From Bacillus sp. MM2020_1 (GTDB lineage Bacteria > Bacillota > Bacilli > Bacillales > Cytobacillaceae): a stretch of 64,000 nucleotides of DNA. How positions within the stretch are numbered: position 1 is the stretch's first letter; each line of letters starts with the position of its first letter. Made by a program: the position numbers and the translations under genes. The notes beneath the pieces were generated by a model. It was not told where the DNA came from. It saw only the letters and a list, made by a program, of their open reading frames with translations, and ran no database searches. The DNA is taken from NCBI GenBank assembly GCA_011250595.1, contig JAANMP010000006.1:1-64000 (forward strand), given 5' to 3'. Below, piece after piece: positions 54,604 through 62,541 of this stretch.

Positions 54604-54821
54604 TACTGCATAGCGGTTCCTCCCTCCATTGCCCATGTGGTAGGGTAAGGGACTCACTCTAAGTGGGCTACGCCGGATTCCACCGCCTGAGGATGAAGGA
54701 AGAGAACAACCAGGCTAGCTGACCGGACGCCGGTCGATAGGCAGATGAATCAGCGAAACACCAATATATCGACTACACTCGTAGAAGCTTAAGTGGCGAT
54801 ATCTTTGGACGTGGGTTCGAT

Positions 54822-55098
54822 TAGTATTAGTCGCCTTATGTGGTAACACATAAGTGAAAATTCGGCTTTATCGGTGAAACCTAAGTCACTTCATTGTGAT
54901 AGGGCAATGCCGAGCGGTATGTGGAGTAATCCAACAGCCGTGTATCGACTTATAGACTGCCATGGAAATGGTAGTACTAGGATGCGAAATCCTTGCCTTG
55001 AAGAGGTAAATTTATGATTCGCATAAGACGCCGGAGGACCTGTTAGATGACAGGTTCAAGATATAGTCAGTGCCATGACGAAAGCATGGAAGAGCACG
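54822..55098 (+). mobile_element. Group I intron in the tmRNA T-loop
   Basis: This 277-nt insertion has group I features. P1 forms between exon CGAU (54818-54821) and intron GUCG (54830-54833), ending in the U-G wobble that defines the 5' splice site. P2 is the perfect hairpin CTTATGTG-GTAA-CACATAAG (54835-54854). Core-like sequence GGTGAAACCTAAGTC follows at about 54876-54890. ACCTGT/ACAGGT (55038-55055) resembles P8, and the conserved AAGATATAGTC (55058-55068) is the P7 3' strand. CCATG/CATGG (from 55073) resembles P9. The last base is G (55098). No open frame lies inside. Exact class is not assigned. Confidence 0.9.
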
Positions 55099-55124
55099 TC
55101 CCACCGTCTCCACTACATAGTGGA

Positions 55125-55160
55125 AAGAAAAGATCAGCAGAGATGCTGGTCTTTTCTTAT
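55125..55160. terminator. Bidirectional terminator shared by ssrA and the endonuclease gene
   Basis: AAGAAAAGATCAGCA pairs with TGCTGGTCTTTTCTT (15 bp, one wobble) around GAGA. T-rich tails occur in both directions. The endonuclease stop codon (55157-55159) lies in its outer edge. Upstream, CCACTA-CA-TAGTGG (55110-55123) is another small hairpin touching the tmRNA 3' end. Confidence 0.85.
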
Positions 55161-55564
55161 ATCTGGAAAAAGGAATTTTCGAAGGTGATTTTCTTTTCTA
55201 GGGAGTCTTTGTTATATTTTCCGTTCCTCGGAGTAACAATTTCATAATTGTCGAGTATCCATAAAGCACGATTTTTCTTTTTATCTACTCTTAAAAAGGG
55301 CGTAATACGATTTAATAAAAATAGGACAGTATTTTTACTCTTAATATTTAGTGTGTAGGAATCTTTATGTCTGTCAGGATTATAGTTTTTTTTATTATTT
55401 ATGGTACCTTCGGTTAATTTCTGTAGATAAGTTAAAAGTTCTTTGTCCGTAGATGCAATAGTTATACATGGGCGGCGATGTTCCTTTACATGCATTCTTG
55501 TTAAGGTAATTGTGCCCTCACCATCAATAATACCAGCTAGATAAGCTGCCTCCCAATCTTCCAT
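55157..55564 (-). CDS. LAGLIDADG homing endonuclease
   Basis: A 135-residue protein with a single LAGLIDADG motif near the N-terminus (AAYLAGIIDGEGTITLTR, residues about 7-24), followed by an alpha-beta fold with SKNTVLFLLNRITPFLRVDKKKNRALWIL. Single-motif enzymes act as homodimers cutting long near-palindromic sites. It is not inside the intron but convergent with ssrA, ending in the shared terminator. RBS ACGGAGGTG precedes ATG 55564. It presumably cleaves intron-free ssrA to spread the intron, or is a free-standing mobile gene; target not determinable here. Composition is more AT-rich than the neighbours. Confidence 0.9.
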   Translation of the reverse strand: MEDWEAAYLAGIIDGEGTITLTRMHVKEHRRPCITIASTDKELLTYLQKLTEGTINNKKNYNPDRHKDSYTLNIKSKNTVLFLLNRITPFLRVDKKKNRALWILDNYEIVTPRNGKYNKDSLEKKITFENSFFQI

Positions 55565-55700
55565 TAGTGCACCTCCGTAAAGTTATTTAATGATAAGATA
55601 AGAAACATATGTTCCTATTTAATTTTACCATTTAAGATAATTCATATCAAATTTGTAGTTTTAACAACTAAACACGATTTTACAAGTAAAAATAATTTTA

Positions 55701-55732
55701 ACTAGTAGGACTTGGCTACTAGTCTTTTTTTA
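55701..55732 (+). terminator. Terminator upstream of the encapsulin operon
   Basis: ACTAGTAG pairs with CTACTAGT around GACTTGG, followed by seven T. No gene on the plus strand ends here, so it may end a small transcript or insulate the encapsulin operon. Confidence 0.75.
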
Positions 55733-55805
55733 TTTGTGTTAACGGTTTTAAAAATGCTTTCCTAAGTCAATAATGACAAGTAGTTGAAATCCGGGGGTGC
55801 ATTTA

Positions 55806-56378
55806 ATGAAAGAAGAATTAAAGATTTTTTATCATATTTTTACGACGACCAAAGATGCGATTGAAAAATTTATGAACATGCTTGATCCAGTCATTCAAAA
55901 TGCCACAGATGACCATGAACGACTTTATTATCATCATATTTTTGAGGAAGAAGAGCAGCGGCTGTCTCGGTTAGTCGAGCTGATTCCATTGATTAGTAAA
56001 TTTGAAAGTGAAAAAGACGAGATGGATTTCGCTCCGACCAATAATGAGTTTAATCGACTTTTGCAGGAATTGAACCTTGAAAAATTTGGATTACATAATT
56101 TTGTCGAACATCTTGATTTAGCTTTGTTTCGTTTTACCGATAAAGAACGTAGCACTATGTTGAACCAGTTGAGGGAAGTTTCTTACTCAGATTATCAGCA
56201 GGTAAAAGCGATGCTATTGGAGATTAATAAACGTTTTGATAATGACTACATAGACCCGTCCGACCATCATGATCACGATCATGACCATTTAGACCGGTCA
56301 GGAACCACTTCAGCTGCTGTTCCAGTTGTATCTGCAGCTAAATATAAAAAGGGTTTTACGGTTGGGAGCTTAATTTAG
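55806..56378 (+). CDS. IMEF iron-mineralizing encapsulin cargo protein
   Basis: A 190-residue helical ferritin-like protein of the IMEF (iron-mineralizing encapsulin-associated Firmicute) family. The acidic helix DDHERLYYHHIFEEEEQRLSRL supplies likely iron-oxidising ligands. A His/Asp-rich linker (SDHHDHDHDHL) leads to the C-terminal encapsulin-targeting peptide KGFTVGSLI. It would be packed into the shell encoded next and mineralise iron there. ATG 55806 is used, about 7 bases after GGGGG; the GTG at 55797 overlaps the RBS. It is separated from the shell gene by 21-bp repeat array C. Confidence 0.9.
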   Translation: MKEELKIFYHIFTTTKDAIEKFMNMLDPVIQNATDDHERLYYHHIFEEEEQRLSRLVELIPLISKFESEKDEMDFAPTNNEFNRLLQELNLEKFGLHNFVEHLDLALFRFTDKERSTMLNQLREVSYSDYQQVKAMLLEINKRFDNDYIDPSDHHDHDHDHLDRSGTTSAAVPVVSAAKYKKGFTVGSLI

Positions 56379-56427
56379 GTAGTTTTTACATAAGTGAACA
56401 GTCTTAATTTAGCTGATTTTGGTGTTT

Positions 56428-56550
56428 GGCGGAATAAGTAGTGAAGTTGGCGGAATCCATCTCCAGTTTGGCGGAATAACTGGTCAATCGGCGGAATCCC
56501 CGCACAACTCGGCGGAATAAATCCCAAACTCAGCGGAATCCCATTCTCCC
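56428..56550. repeat. 21-bp phased array C, core GGCGGAAT, inside the encapsulin operon
   Basis: Cores start at 56428, 56449, 56470, 56490, 56511 and 56532 (the last AGCGGAAT), spaced 21, 21, 20, 21 and 21 bp. It lies in the 242-bp gap between the IMEF and shell genes. No terminator or promoter is obvious in this gap. Confidence 0.92.
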
Positions 56551-56620
56551 TAATCCAAACAAATCCACATCACAAGAACAAAATAGAAAAATATATACGA
56601 ATAGAAGAGAGGATCAAACA

Positions 56621-57469
56621 ATGAACAAGTTGCACTTATATCCAGATTCACCGTTAAATGATCAAGAATTTAACCAATTAGATCAAACTGTCATTGAATC
56701 GGCCCGCAGGCAGTTAGTAGGCAGACGTTTTATCGAACTTTATGGACCGCTTGGTCGAGGCATGCAAAGCATTTCAAATGATATCTTCTTAGAAAATATG
56801 GAAGCCAAAATGGATTTCCAGGGTTCCTTTGATACCACTGTTGAATCCAGTAAACGTGTAAATCACACGATTCCATTACTCTATAAGGATTTTATCCTCT
56901 ATTGGCGTGATATCGAACAGGCCAAGACACTCGATATACCGATAGATTTTTCCCCGGCTGCTAATGCGGCCCGCAACGTCGCTAATCTCGAGGATCAAAT
57001 GATTTTTCACGGCGCAAGAGAATTTGATATCCCTGGTTTAATGAATGTTCAAGGCCGGCTGACGCACCTAATTGGGGAATGGTATGAATCAGGGACGGCT
57101 TTTCAGGATATTGTCGAAGCAAGAAATAAACTGCTCGAAATGAATCATCATGGACCGTTTGCGCTTGTCCTTTCACCAGAACTCTATTCCCTCATTCATC
57201 GTGTACATAAGGATACCAATGTGTTGGAAATAGAACATATCCGTGAGCTAGTGACTGATGGAGTATTCCAATCCCCAGTTTTAAAAGGGAAGACGGGAGT
57301 GATTCTTAATACAGGGCGAAACAACTTGGATCTTGCCGTTTCAGAGGATTTTGATACAGCCTACTTGGGCGTGGAAGGGATGAATCACCCGTTCCGCGTT
57401 TATGAAACAGCGGTATTACGAATCAAGCGGCCTGGGGCTATTTGCACACTAGAGGCAATCGAGGATTAA
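56621..57469 (+). CDS. Encapsulin shell protein (family 1)
   Basis: A 282-residue HK97-fold shell protein. The typical N-terminal PDSPLNDQEFNQLDQTVIESARRQLVGRRFIELYGPLG is followed by the E-loop (about 55-80), and the C-terminal HPFRVYETAVLRIKRPGAICTLEAIE matches the Thermotoga/Quasibacillus group. Proteins with IMEF partners form large T=4 shells; that is inferred here from length and context. RBS GAGAGGATC. It ends 3 bp before the ferredoxin gene. Confidence 0.95.
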   Translation: MNKLHLYPDSPLNDQEFNQLDQTVIESARRQLVGRRFIELYGPLGRGMQSISNDIFLENMEAKMDFQGSFDTTVESSKRVNHTIPLLYKDFILYWRDIEQAKTLDIPIDFSPAANAARNVANLEDQMIFHGAREFDIPGLMNVQGRLTHLIGEWYESGTAFQDIVEARNKLLEMNHHGPFALVLSPELYSLIHRVHKDTNVLEIEHIRELVTDGVFQSPVLKGKTGVILNTGRNNLDLAVSEDFDTAYLGVEGMNHPFRVYETAVLRIKRPGAICTLEAIED

Positions 57470-57472
57470 CCT

Positions 57473-57853
57473 GTGAATAATCGAGTTTTTACGGTAGGCT
57501 CACTCATTCCTGGGAAAATTGCACCGGTACTGAACTCTCCCACAAGTACTTTTTATGAAAAAAAAGAACCAAAACAGCAATCGGGTGAAATCAAAAATCA
57601 CATCGAAAAAATAATTGTGGTTCAGGGGTCGGCTACATTTGAAATCACACCAGCTAAAGGAAAGTTGCTTGATGTCGCTCTAAACCAAGGGAAGCCCATC
57701 AAATTTAAATGCCGGAAAGGAACCTGCGGACAATGTACCGTACAGGTCCTGCAAGGTCCAGGACTATCAAAGCCAAATGAACAAGAGCAAAAAAAACTTG
57801 GCAATGAAGTAAACAATGGCTATCGATTGGCCTGCCAAGCTGTTATTCTATAA
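57473..57853 (+). CDS. Encapsulin-targeted 2Fe-2S ferredoxin
   Basis: A 126-residue protein whose N-terminus (NNRVFTVGSLIPGK) carries the same TVGSLI targeting peptide that ends IMEF. A flexible linker leads to a plant-type ferredoxin fold with cluster ligands CRKGTCGQC (residues about 80-88) and a final Cys in RLACQAVIL. It is probably packed inside the shell and reduces stored ferric iron for release. The start is GTG, 3 bp after the shell gene. Confidence 0.93.
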   Translation: MNNRVFTVGSLIPGKIAPVLNSPTSTFYEKKEPKQQSGEIKNHIEKIIVVQGSATFEITPAKGKLLDVALNQGKPIKFKCRKGTCGQCTVQVLQGPGLSKPNEQEQKKLGNEVNNGYRLACQAVIL

Positions 57854-57859
57854 AATACA

Positions 57860-57893
57860 AAACGCGGTCCATCACAAGGCGGACCGCGTTTTT
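57860..57893. terminator. Bidirectional terminator of the encapsulin operon
   Basis: AACGCGGTCC pairs with GGACCGCGTT around ATCACAAGGC, followed by five T on the plus strand; the minus-strand copy ends the neighbouring gene 57895-58362. Confidence 0.9.
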
Positions 57894-57894
57894 A

Positions 57895-58362
57895 CTAAGC
57901 AAATAATTGAACTAATTTATCTTCAACTGGGAATGGTAGTGAAATATTGTGGTTTTTCAATTCTTTAACACTGATATCACGAACAAGTTTCAGTGCCTCT
58001 TTTTTAAACGAACTTGTTACAAAACCGGCATTCACTTCACATAACTTTTGTAAATATTTCAATGTATCGTTCAATAAGTATTGTTTAATATAAGTATTAT
58101 TCAGTTGGCAAATTAATTTGTGCTGTAACCCTTTAATGACAGCAATTTGATCGACATGGGCAATGACATTTGCGCCATCTTGGTCGATGAAGCCAACCGA
58201 TACATAATTACCTTTGGAGATATCAACATTGGTAAACACAGGGTTTAGATAGGTTTCACCTGATGATAACCGAATCGAATCAGCTTCAGCCGCACCACCG
58301 ATTTTACGTTGATTAGAAATAACCGTGTGAATATCCTTCAACCCATATAGCATGTTAAACAT
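57895..58362 (-). CDS. Fur-controlled conserved hypothetical protein
   Basis: A 155-residue soluble protein that I do not recognise. The N-terminal half is beta-rich (SGETYLNPVFTNVDISKGNYVSVGFIDQDG) and the C-terminal half helical (LLNDTLKYLQKLCEVNAGF ... ISVKELKNHN). It has two cysteines and no signal peptide or membrane segment. RBS TGGAGGGGG precedes ATG 58362. Its promoter contains a good Fur box, so it should be induced when iron is low. It is convergent with the encapsulin operon, which suggests, but does not prove, a linked role in iron handling. Confidence 0.75.
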   Translation of the reverse strand: MFNMLYGLKDIHTVISNQRKIGGAAEADSIRLSSGETYLNPVFTNVDISKGNYVSVGFIDQDGANVIAHVDQIAVIKGLQHKLICQLNNTYIKQYLLNDTLKYLQKLCEVNAGFVTSSFKKEALKLVRDISVKELKNHNISLPFPVEDKLVQLFA

Positions 58363-58397
58363 GTTGTATCCCCCTCCAATGTAATCTCTATAATGTT

Positions 58398-58426
58398 ATC
58401 TTAAAGATAATGAGAATCATTGTCAA
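58398..58426 (-). promoter_or_regulatory. Promoter with a Fur box in the spacer
   Basis: On the minus strand TTGACA (58426-58421), 17 bp, TAAGAT (58403-58398). Within it, GATAATGAGAATCATTGTC (58406-58424, plus strand) matches the Fur box GATAATGATAATCATTATC at 17 of 19 positions. Confidence 0.85.
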
Positions 58427-58428
58427 TG

Positions 58429-58441
58429 GGTGTCAGGCACC
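58429..58441. repeat. GGTGTCAGGCACC element
   Basis: One exact copy of the dispersed 13-bp near-palindrome, directly upstream of the -35 of the Fur-controlled gene. The rest of 58442-58540 shows nothing recognisable. Confidence 0.85.
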
Positions 58442-58540
58442 AAAATGTGGAGGTTGTTTGAACATTTTGTTGATGATTTTTTTAACTAGAAATATAGGCT
58501 GAACCAGAAATTATACTTATTGCTCATCTTGGCAAAGTAA

Positions 58541-58576
58541 AAACCTCTTTGAACCTGAATTCAAGGAGGTTTTTTC
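58541..58576. terminator. Terminator of the arc operon
   Basis: AACCTCTTTGAA pairs with TTCAAGGAGGTT (one wobble) around CCTGAA-like loop bases, with T runs on both strands; it lies about 30 bp past the arcC stop. Confidence 0.82.
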
Positions 58577-58603
58577 CATGATTGGGTTGGTTGAAACTCA
58601 TGA

Positions 58604-59566
58604 TTAGGTTAGAACTGGAGCACCCTTTAGGGTAACTACTGTGCCAGACTTTCCCTCAATCGCGTTAAAGGCTTGATCTAAAGAAGTAATGATGGTTTTC
58701 CGTTCAGGATTGGTCTCGGCGAAATGAATCGCTGCTTCGACTTTCGGGAGCATGCTCCCCTCGGCAAAATGCCCGCCCTCGATATAGGCTTTCAACTCTT
58801 CAATTGTGACATCTTCTAATTTCTTTTGTGTGGGTTTATTAAAATCAATATACACATTGTCGACGGCTGTGAGAATGATTAACGCGTCCGCATCAACCAG
58901 TTCAGCCAGCTTTTGAGAAGCGAAGTCCTTGTCAATAACTGCTTCGATTCCGACCAGGCCCTCCTCCGTTTCAACGACAGGAATCCCGCCGCCGCCGACA
59001 GAAATGACAATGCTTCCTTGTTCGACTAGGGCATTAATCACTGAATGCTCCTGAATGCTTACTGGCTTTGGCGAGGGAACAACCCTGCGCCAGCCGCGGC
59101 CCGCATCTTCCTTAAAGAATGCTCCGGTATCTTCCCTCATTTTCTGAGCCTCTGCCTTACTGTAAAAAGGACCAATCGGCTTGGTTGGATTTAGGAAAGC
59201 TGGATCATTTTGATCGACGACGACACGTGTAACCACCGTCACTACATTTCTGAAAATGCCGCGTTCTTTTAGAACTTTATCCATCGCGTTTTGCATCCAG
59301 TAACCAATCATGCCCTGGCTCATCGCACCACATGTATCAAGTGGCATGGCTGGATTTTTGACGGAGTCAGCGGCCGCCTGCTGCAGCAAAATGTTTCCAA
59401 CTTGTGGGCCATTTCCGTGCGAAATAATAATATCAATGCCTTTTTCAATAAAATCAACCAGCTGGCGGGCAGTTTTTTCTAAGGCGCGCTGCTGTGCAAC
59501 TGCTGTTGCATCGCCAGATTGAATGGCATTGCCACCTAAGGCAATTACTACTTTTTGCTTTTTCAT
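58604..59566 (-). CDS. arcC: Carbamate kinase
   Basis: A 320-residue amino-acid-kinase-family enzyme making ATP from carbamoyl phosphate, the energy-yielding last step of the arginine deiminase pathway. [15 protein letters not shown] at the N-terminus, [10 protein letters not shown], and [15 protein letters not shown] near the C-terminus are typical. It is the last gene of the leftward arc operon. RBS AAGGGGATA. Confidence 0.95.
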   Translation of the reverse strand: MKKQKVVIALGGNAIQSGDATAVAQQRALEKTARQLVDFIEKGIDIIISHGNGPQVGNILLQQAAADSVKNPAMPLDTCGAMSQGMIGYWMQNAMDKVLKERGIFRNVVTVVTRVVVDQNDPAFLNPTKPIGPFYSKAEAQKMREDTGAFFKEDAGRGWRRVVPSPKPVSIQEHSVINALVEQGSIVISVGGGGIPVVETEEGLVGIEAVIDKDFASQKLAELVDADALIILTAVDNVYIDFNKPTQKKLEDVTIEELKAYIEGGHFAEGSMLPKVEAAIHFAETNPERKTIITSLDQAFNAIEGKSGTVVTLKGAPVLT

Positions 59567-59611
59567 ATCGGTATCCCCTTATCAATTTAGAATAATCAGC
59601 CGAATAGAATA

Positions 59612-61102
59612 TTAATTCATTAATGTCGCAATGCTCATAATTACCATAACAATGACTGAGAGTGAAATAACCAATTTCCAAACATGCTTAAGGTAGGTAC
59701 TATATGGAATACGAGCAATGGCCAATGCACCCATTATTACAGCACTAGTTGGTGTAAGCAGGTTCACGACCCCGGATGCACTTTGGTAAGCGGTTATGAT
59801 GATATCTCTGCCTACTCCTGCAAAATCTGCCAACGGCGCCATAATCGGCATGGACAACGTCGCAAGTCCGGAAGTGGATGGCACTAGGAAAGAAAGTGGC
59901 AAATAGAATAGAAAGGATAGGTTCGTGAACAAGACTGAACCCATATCTTCTAGCATTCCTTCGCCCCAATGGAGAACCGTTGCGGTCATCCCGCCAGCAT
60001 CCATGACCACTGTAATCCCGCGAGAAATACCAATGATGAGAGCAACGCCTAATAGGTCTCTCGCGCCGTTAACAAACGTGCTAGTATACTCTGATTCTCC
60101 CATTTTAAAGATAAATGCAATAATGATCGAAGAGGTTAAGAATAACATCGTTAGTTCACCGAACCACCAGTCCCCAAGCGGCATGATGCCGCCTAATAAA
60201 TGACCTATGAATGGGATTTTTGCAACCGCTTTAGTCAAATCTTCAAAAATAGTAATATTAAATTTATAAGCCCATGGGATTACCCCTAAAATCATCACGA
60301 CAAAGGTCAAGCCAAATACCCAAAGTACCGCTTTATGTCGTCCGGTAAATTCGATTTCTCCTGTTTTTTGTGATAAGAAATGCTTCTCATTCTCCACCTT
60401 CATATCGGCAATCAGTGATTTAGATGGATTGTCTTTGACCTTTTTTGCGTAACGCATGACGAATATAATCGTTACAATCAATGTCACTACAAGAATGATT
60501 AAACGAAGCCCCATCCCATCACCGATTGAAATACCGGCAAATCCAGAGGCAATCCCAGTGGCAAAGGGGTTAACCGTTGAACCTAAACAGCCGATTCCAG
60601 CTCCAAGTGCGATAATTGAAACAGCCGTTAACGCGTCGTAACCAGCTGCAATTAAAACGGGGATGAGGATAGGATAGAAGGCGATGGTTTCTTCCGCCAT
60701 CCCGTAAGTCGAACCGCCAATGGCAAAAAGGATCATAAGGATTGGTATCAGCCATTGCTCCTTGCCTTTTAATTTTCGAATAACCCTCGAAATACCGGCA
60801 TCAATCGCCCCCGTTTTCATAACGACCCCAAGGAAACCACCGATAACTAGCACAAATAGCGCAATGTCTTTTGCATCAAAGAATCCATTAATCGGAGCAT
60901 TTAAAACTTCCCAGATTCCTTGTGGAGTTTGTTCATCCCCGGGTAGCTGCTGGTAAGTTCCGGAGACTGGAATTTCCTTTTCCGTTGCTTTATCAAGCTT
61001 CATATCGTAATGTCCACCTGGGATTACCCAGGTTAGTGCCGCAATAACAACAATAATTAAAAATAATAACGTATACGCTGTAGGCATCTTGAACTTTTTC
61101 AT
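59612..61102 (-). CDS. arcD: YfcC-family amino acid transporter, likely arginine/ornithine antiporter
   Basis: A 496-residue membrane protein with about twelve helices. PTAYTLLFLIIVVIAALTWVIPGG at the N-terminus and GGSTYGMAEETIAFYPILIPV are typical of the C4-dicarboxylate-like YfcC family rather than the APC-type ArcD of Pseudomonas. The arc position makes arginine/ornithine exchange the likely role. The gene symbol is by context. It starts 30 bp after the M20 peptidase gene. Confidence 0.82.
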   Translation of the reverse strand: MKKFKMPTAYTLLFLIIVVIAALTWVIPGGHYDMKLDKATEKEIPVSGTYQQLPGDEQTPQGIWEVLNAPINGFFDAKDIALFVLVIGGFLGVVMKTGAIDAGISRVIRKLKGKEQWLIPILMILFAIGGSTYGMAEETIAFYPILIPVLIAAGYDALTAVSIIALGAGIGCLGSTVNPFATGIASGFAGISIGDGMGLRLIILVVTLIVTIIFVMRYAKKVKDNPSKSLIADMKVENEKHFLSQKTGEIEFTGRHKAVLWVFGLTFVVMILGVIPWAYKFNITIFEDLTKAVAKIPFIGHLLGGIMPLGDWWFGELTMLFLTSSIIIAFIFKMGESEYTSTFVNGARDLLGVALIIGISRGITVVMDAGGMTATVLHWGEGMLEDMGSVLFTNLSFLFYLPLSFLVPSTSGLATLSMPIMAPLADFAGVGRDIIITAYQSASGVVNLLTPTSAVIMGALAIARIPYSTYLKHVWKLVISLSVIVMVIMSIATLMN

Positions 61103-61132
61103 ATCAATTCCTCCATTACATAATGGGTATAC

Positions 61133-62488
61133 CTAGCGGGTTAAATCGTAGATGGCTTTTGCATAGATCAGCATCGCTTTAAACATTTCTGCTAATTCAA
61201 TGTGTTCATTTGGCTGATGCTCGGTTTTCGTTTGATGTGGAAAAACAGCACCAAACGCAACAAAATTATCCATCGCTCTTGCATAGGTGGCACCGCCCGA
61301 GGAAATCGGTTCTGAAACCAAATCATTGGTAACCTCCTGGTACACATTCATTAAGGTTTTGATTAAAAAGTGATCCTTTGGAATATAGATGGATTTTAAG
61401 TAATCGAATTCTTCGTAGGCCAATCCGTATTCCCATGCAAATTGCGAGAGTCTGTTCACAATCTCTTGTTTATCAACTGTCACAGGGATGCGAATATCGA
61501 TCGATAACCTTTCGACCTCTTCGTTACATTCGATTTTTCCTACATTGAATTTCAATTTTCCGGATGCTTCATCTTCACATTCACCGAAAATCTTCACCGC
61601 AAACGGATCTTCCTTGATTAAATCGTTGACGAATTCGATGGTTTTGGATGTGTAACCGATTTGTTTGAGAGCAATCAATAAACGGTTAATCGCATTGATT
61701 CCTTTTTCCGTCACTTGGGCGTGGACCGCTTTGCCGAGGACGACAATACCGTCTTCATCCGTTTCATAAGGAAAATCCAACGCTCTTAATGCAGCGATTA
61801 ACTCGGTTTGCTTTTCACCGGAATAACGTGCGGTGTCAGGCACCGCATTGAAAGCATTACCTGACATCAACCGTAAATCTGTTTCGTTCTTACCTTCTAA
61901 ATGCAGTTGGAGCAGGCCTTTTTCGGCATAAACGAGCGGGAAGACGGAGTCTGGGCTAAAACCCATGTTTGGGATTTCTTCGATTTCGCAGTAGCGATTC
62001 ATACAGCGCCACAATGTTTCTTCATCCGTGCCAAAGATAAAGCGAATTCTTTTGGTAAATGGAACACCGAGATTCATTAACGCTTTTACAGCAAAGAGGG
62101 CAGCAAGTGTGGGTCCCTTGTCATCCTGTGTTCCCCGGCCGTACATTTTTCCTTCTTTCATGCTGGCTTGGAAGGGAGGTGTCACCCATTCATCAAGTTT
62201 TCCAGCAGGAACTACATCCAGATGCCCAAGGATGCCAATCATTTCCTTACCGTTGCCAATTTCGGCATAGCCGTAATAGCCCTTCGGATCACAAAACGTC
62301 CTAAAACCCAGCTGCTCACATATCGAAAGCGTCTTTTTAAGTACCAAATCAATCTGTTTTCCAAAAGGATAATCGCCATCATGTTCAGAGATGACACTTG
62401 GAATTTCGATGAGCTCCATTAATGCTTGATGAAAATCTGTTTCTATTTTTTGAAGTTCCGGTAGTAAAAGTTCGGAGATATGGTCCAT
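61133..62488 (-). CDS. M20-family metallopeptidase of the arc operon (ArcT/PepV-like)
   Basis: A 451-residue dinuclear zinc peptidase. Motifs are GILGHLDVVPAGKLDEW, GRGTQDDKGPTLAAL, and the catalytic FGTDEETLWRC; the internal dimerisation/lid domain is at about 180-330 and GGATYARAM carries the C-terminal ligands region. Related PepV/Sapep proteins are dipeptidases. In lactic acid bacteria an M20 peptidase called ArcT is found in arc operons, probably releasing arginine from peptides. A copy of GGTGTCAGGCACC (61832-61844) lies inside the gene, encoding VPDT on the sense strand. Confidence 0.85.
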   Translation of the reverse strand: MDHISELLLPELQKIETDFHQALMELIEIPSVISEHDGDYPFGKQIDLVLKKTLSICEQLGFRTFCDPKGYYGYAEIGNGKEMIGILGHLDVVPAGKLDEWVTPPFQASMKEGKMYGRGTQDDKGPTLAALFAVKALMNLGVPFTKRIRFIFGTDEETLWRCMNRYCEIEEIPNMGFSPDSVFPLVYAEKGLLQLHLEGKNETDLRLMSGNAFNAVPDTARYSGEKQTELIAALRALDFPYETDEDGIVVLGKAVHAQVTEKGINAINRLLIALKQIGYTSKTIEFVNDLIKEDPFAVKIFGECEDEASGKLKFNVGKIECNEEVERLSIDIRIPVTVDKQEIVNRLSQFAWEYGLAYEEFDYLKSIYIPKDHFLIKTLMNVYQEVTNDLVSEPISSGGATYARAMDNFVAFGAVFPHQTKTEHQPNEHIELAEMFKAMLIYAKAIYDLTR

Positions 62489-62541
62489 GCTATTCCTCCA
62501 TCACAGCTTTTTAAGAAAAATAATCATCTATTTATTGCTTA

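Larger units (their letters stand above)
54481..55112 (+). ncRNA. ssrA: tmRNA (ssrA), interrupted by a group I intron
   Basis: The 5' end GGGGACGCTACGGATTCGAC and the 3' end ...CGTCTCCA form the tRNA-like acceptor domain. The resume region AACTGGCAAAACTAAC and the late GACGTGGGTTCGAT T arm are clear. The T-loop is split: exon 1 ends TTCGAT at 54821 and exon 2 begins TCCCACCGTC at 55099, which together rebuild the GTGGG-TTCGATT-CCCAC T arm. Spliced length is about 355 nt, normal for Bacillus. The discriminator A is at 55112 and is followed by CTA, so CCA is not encoded and must be added. smpB and rnr lie just upstream. Splice sites are uncertain by about one base. Confidence 0.95.

Noticed and set aside
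55047-55247. Open frame spanning the intron 3' end and ssrA terminator
   Set aside because: It runs through structured RNA and a terminator hairpin and lacks an RBS.
56428-56550. CRISPR array
   Set aside because: Cores are only 8 bp, linkers are 12-13 bp, no leader or cas genes are present, and all arrays share a 21-bp step; this is not CRISPR geometry.
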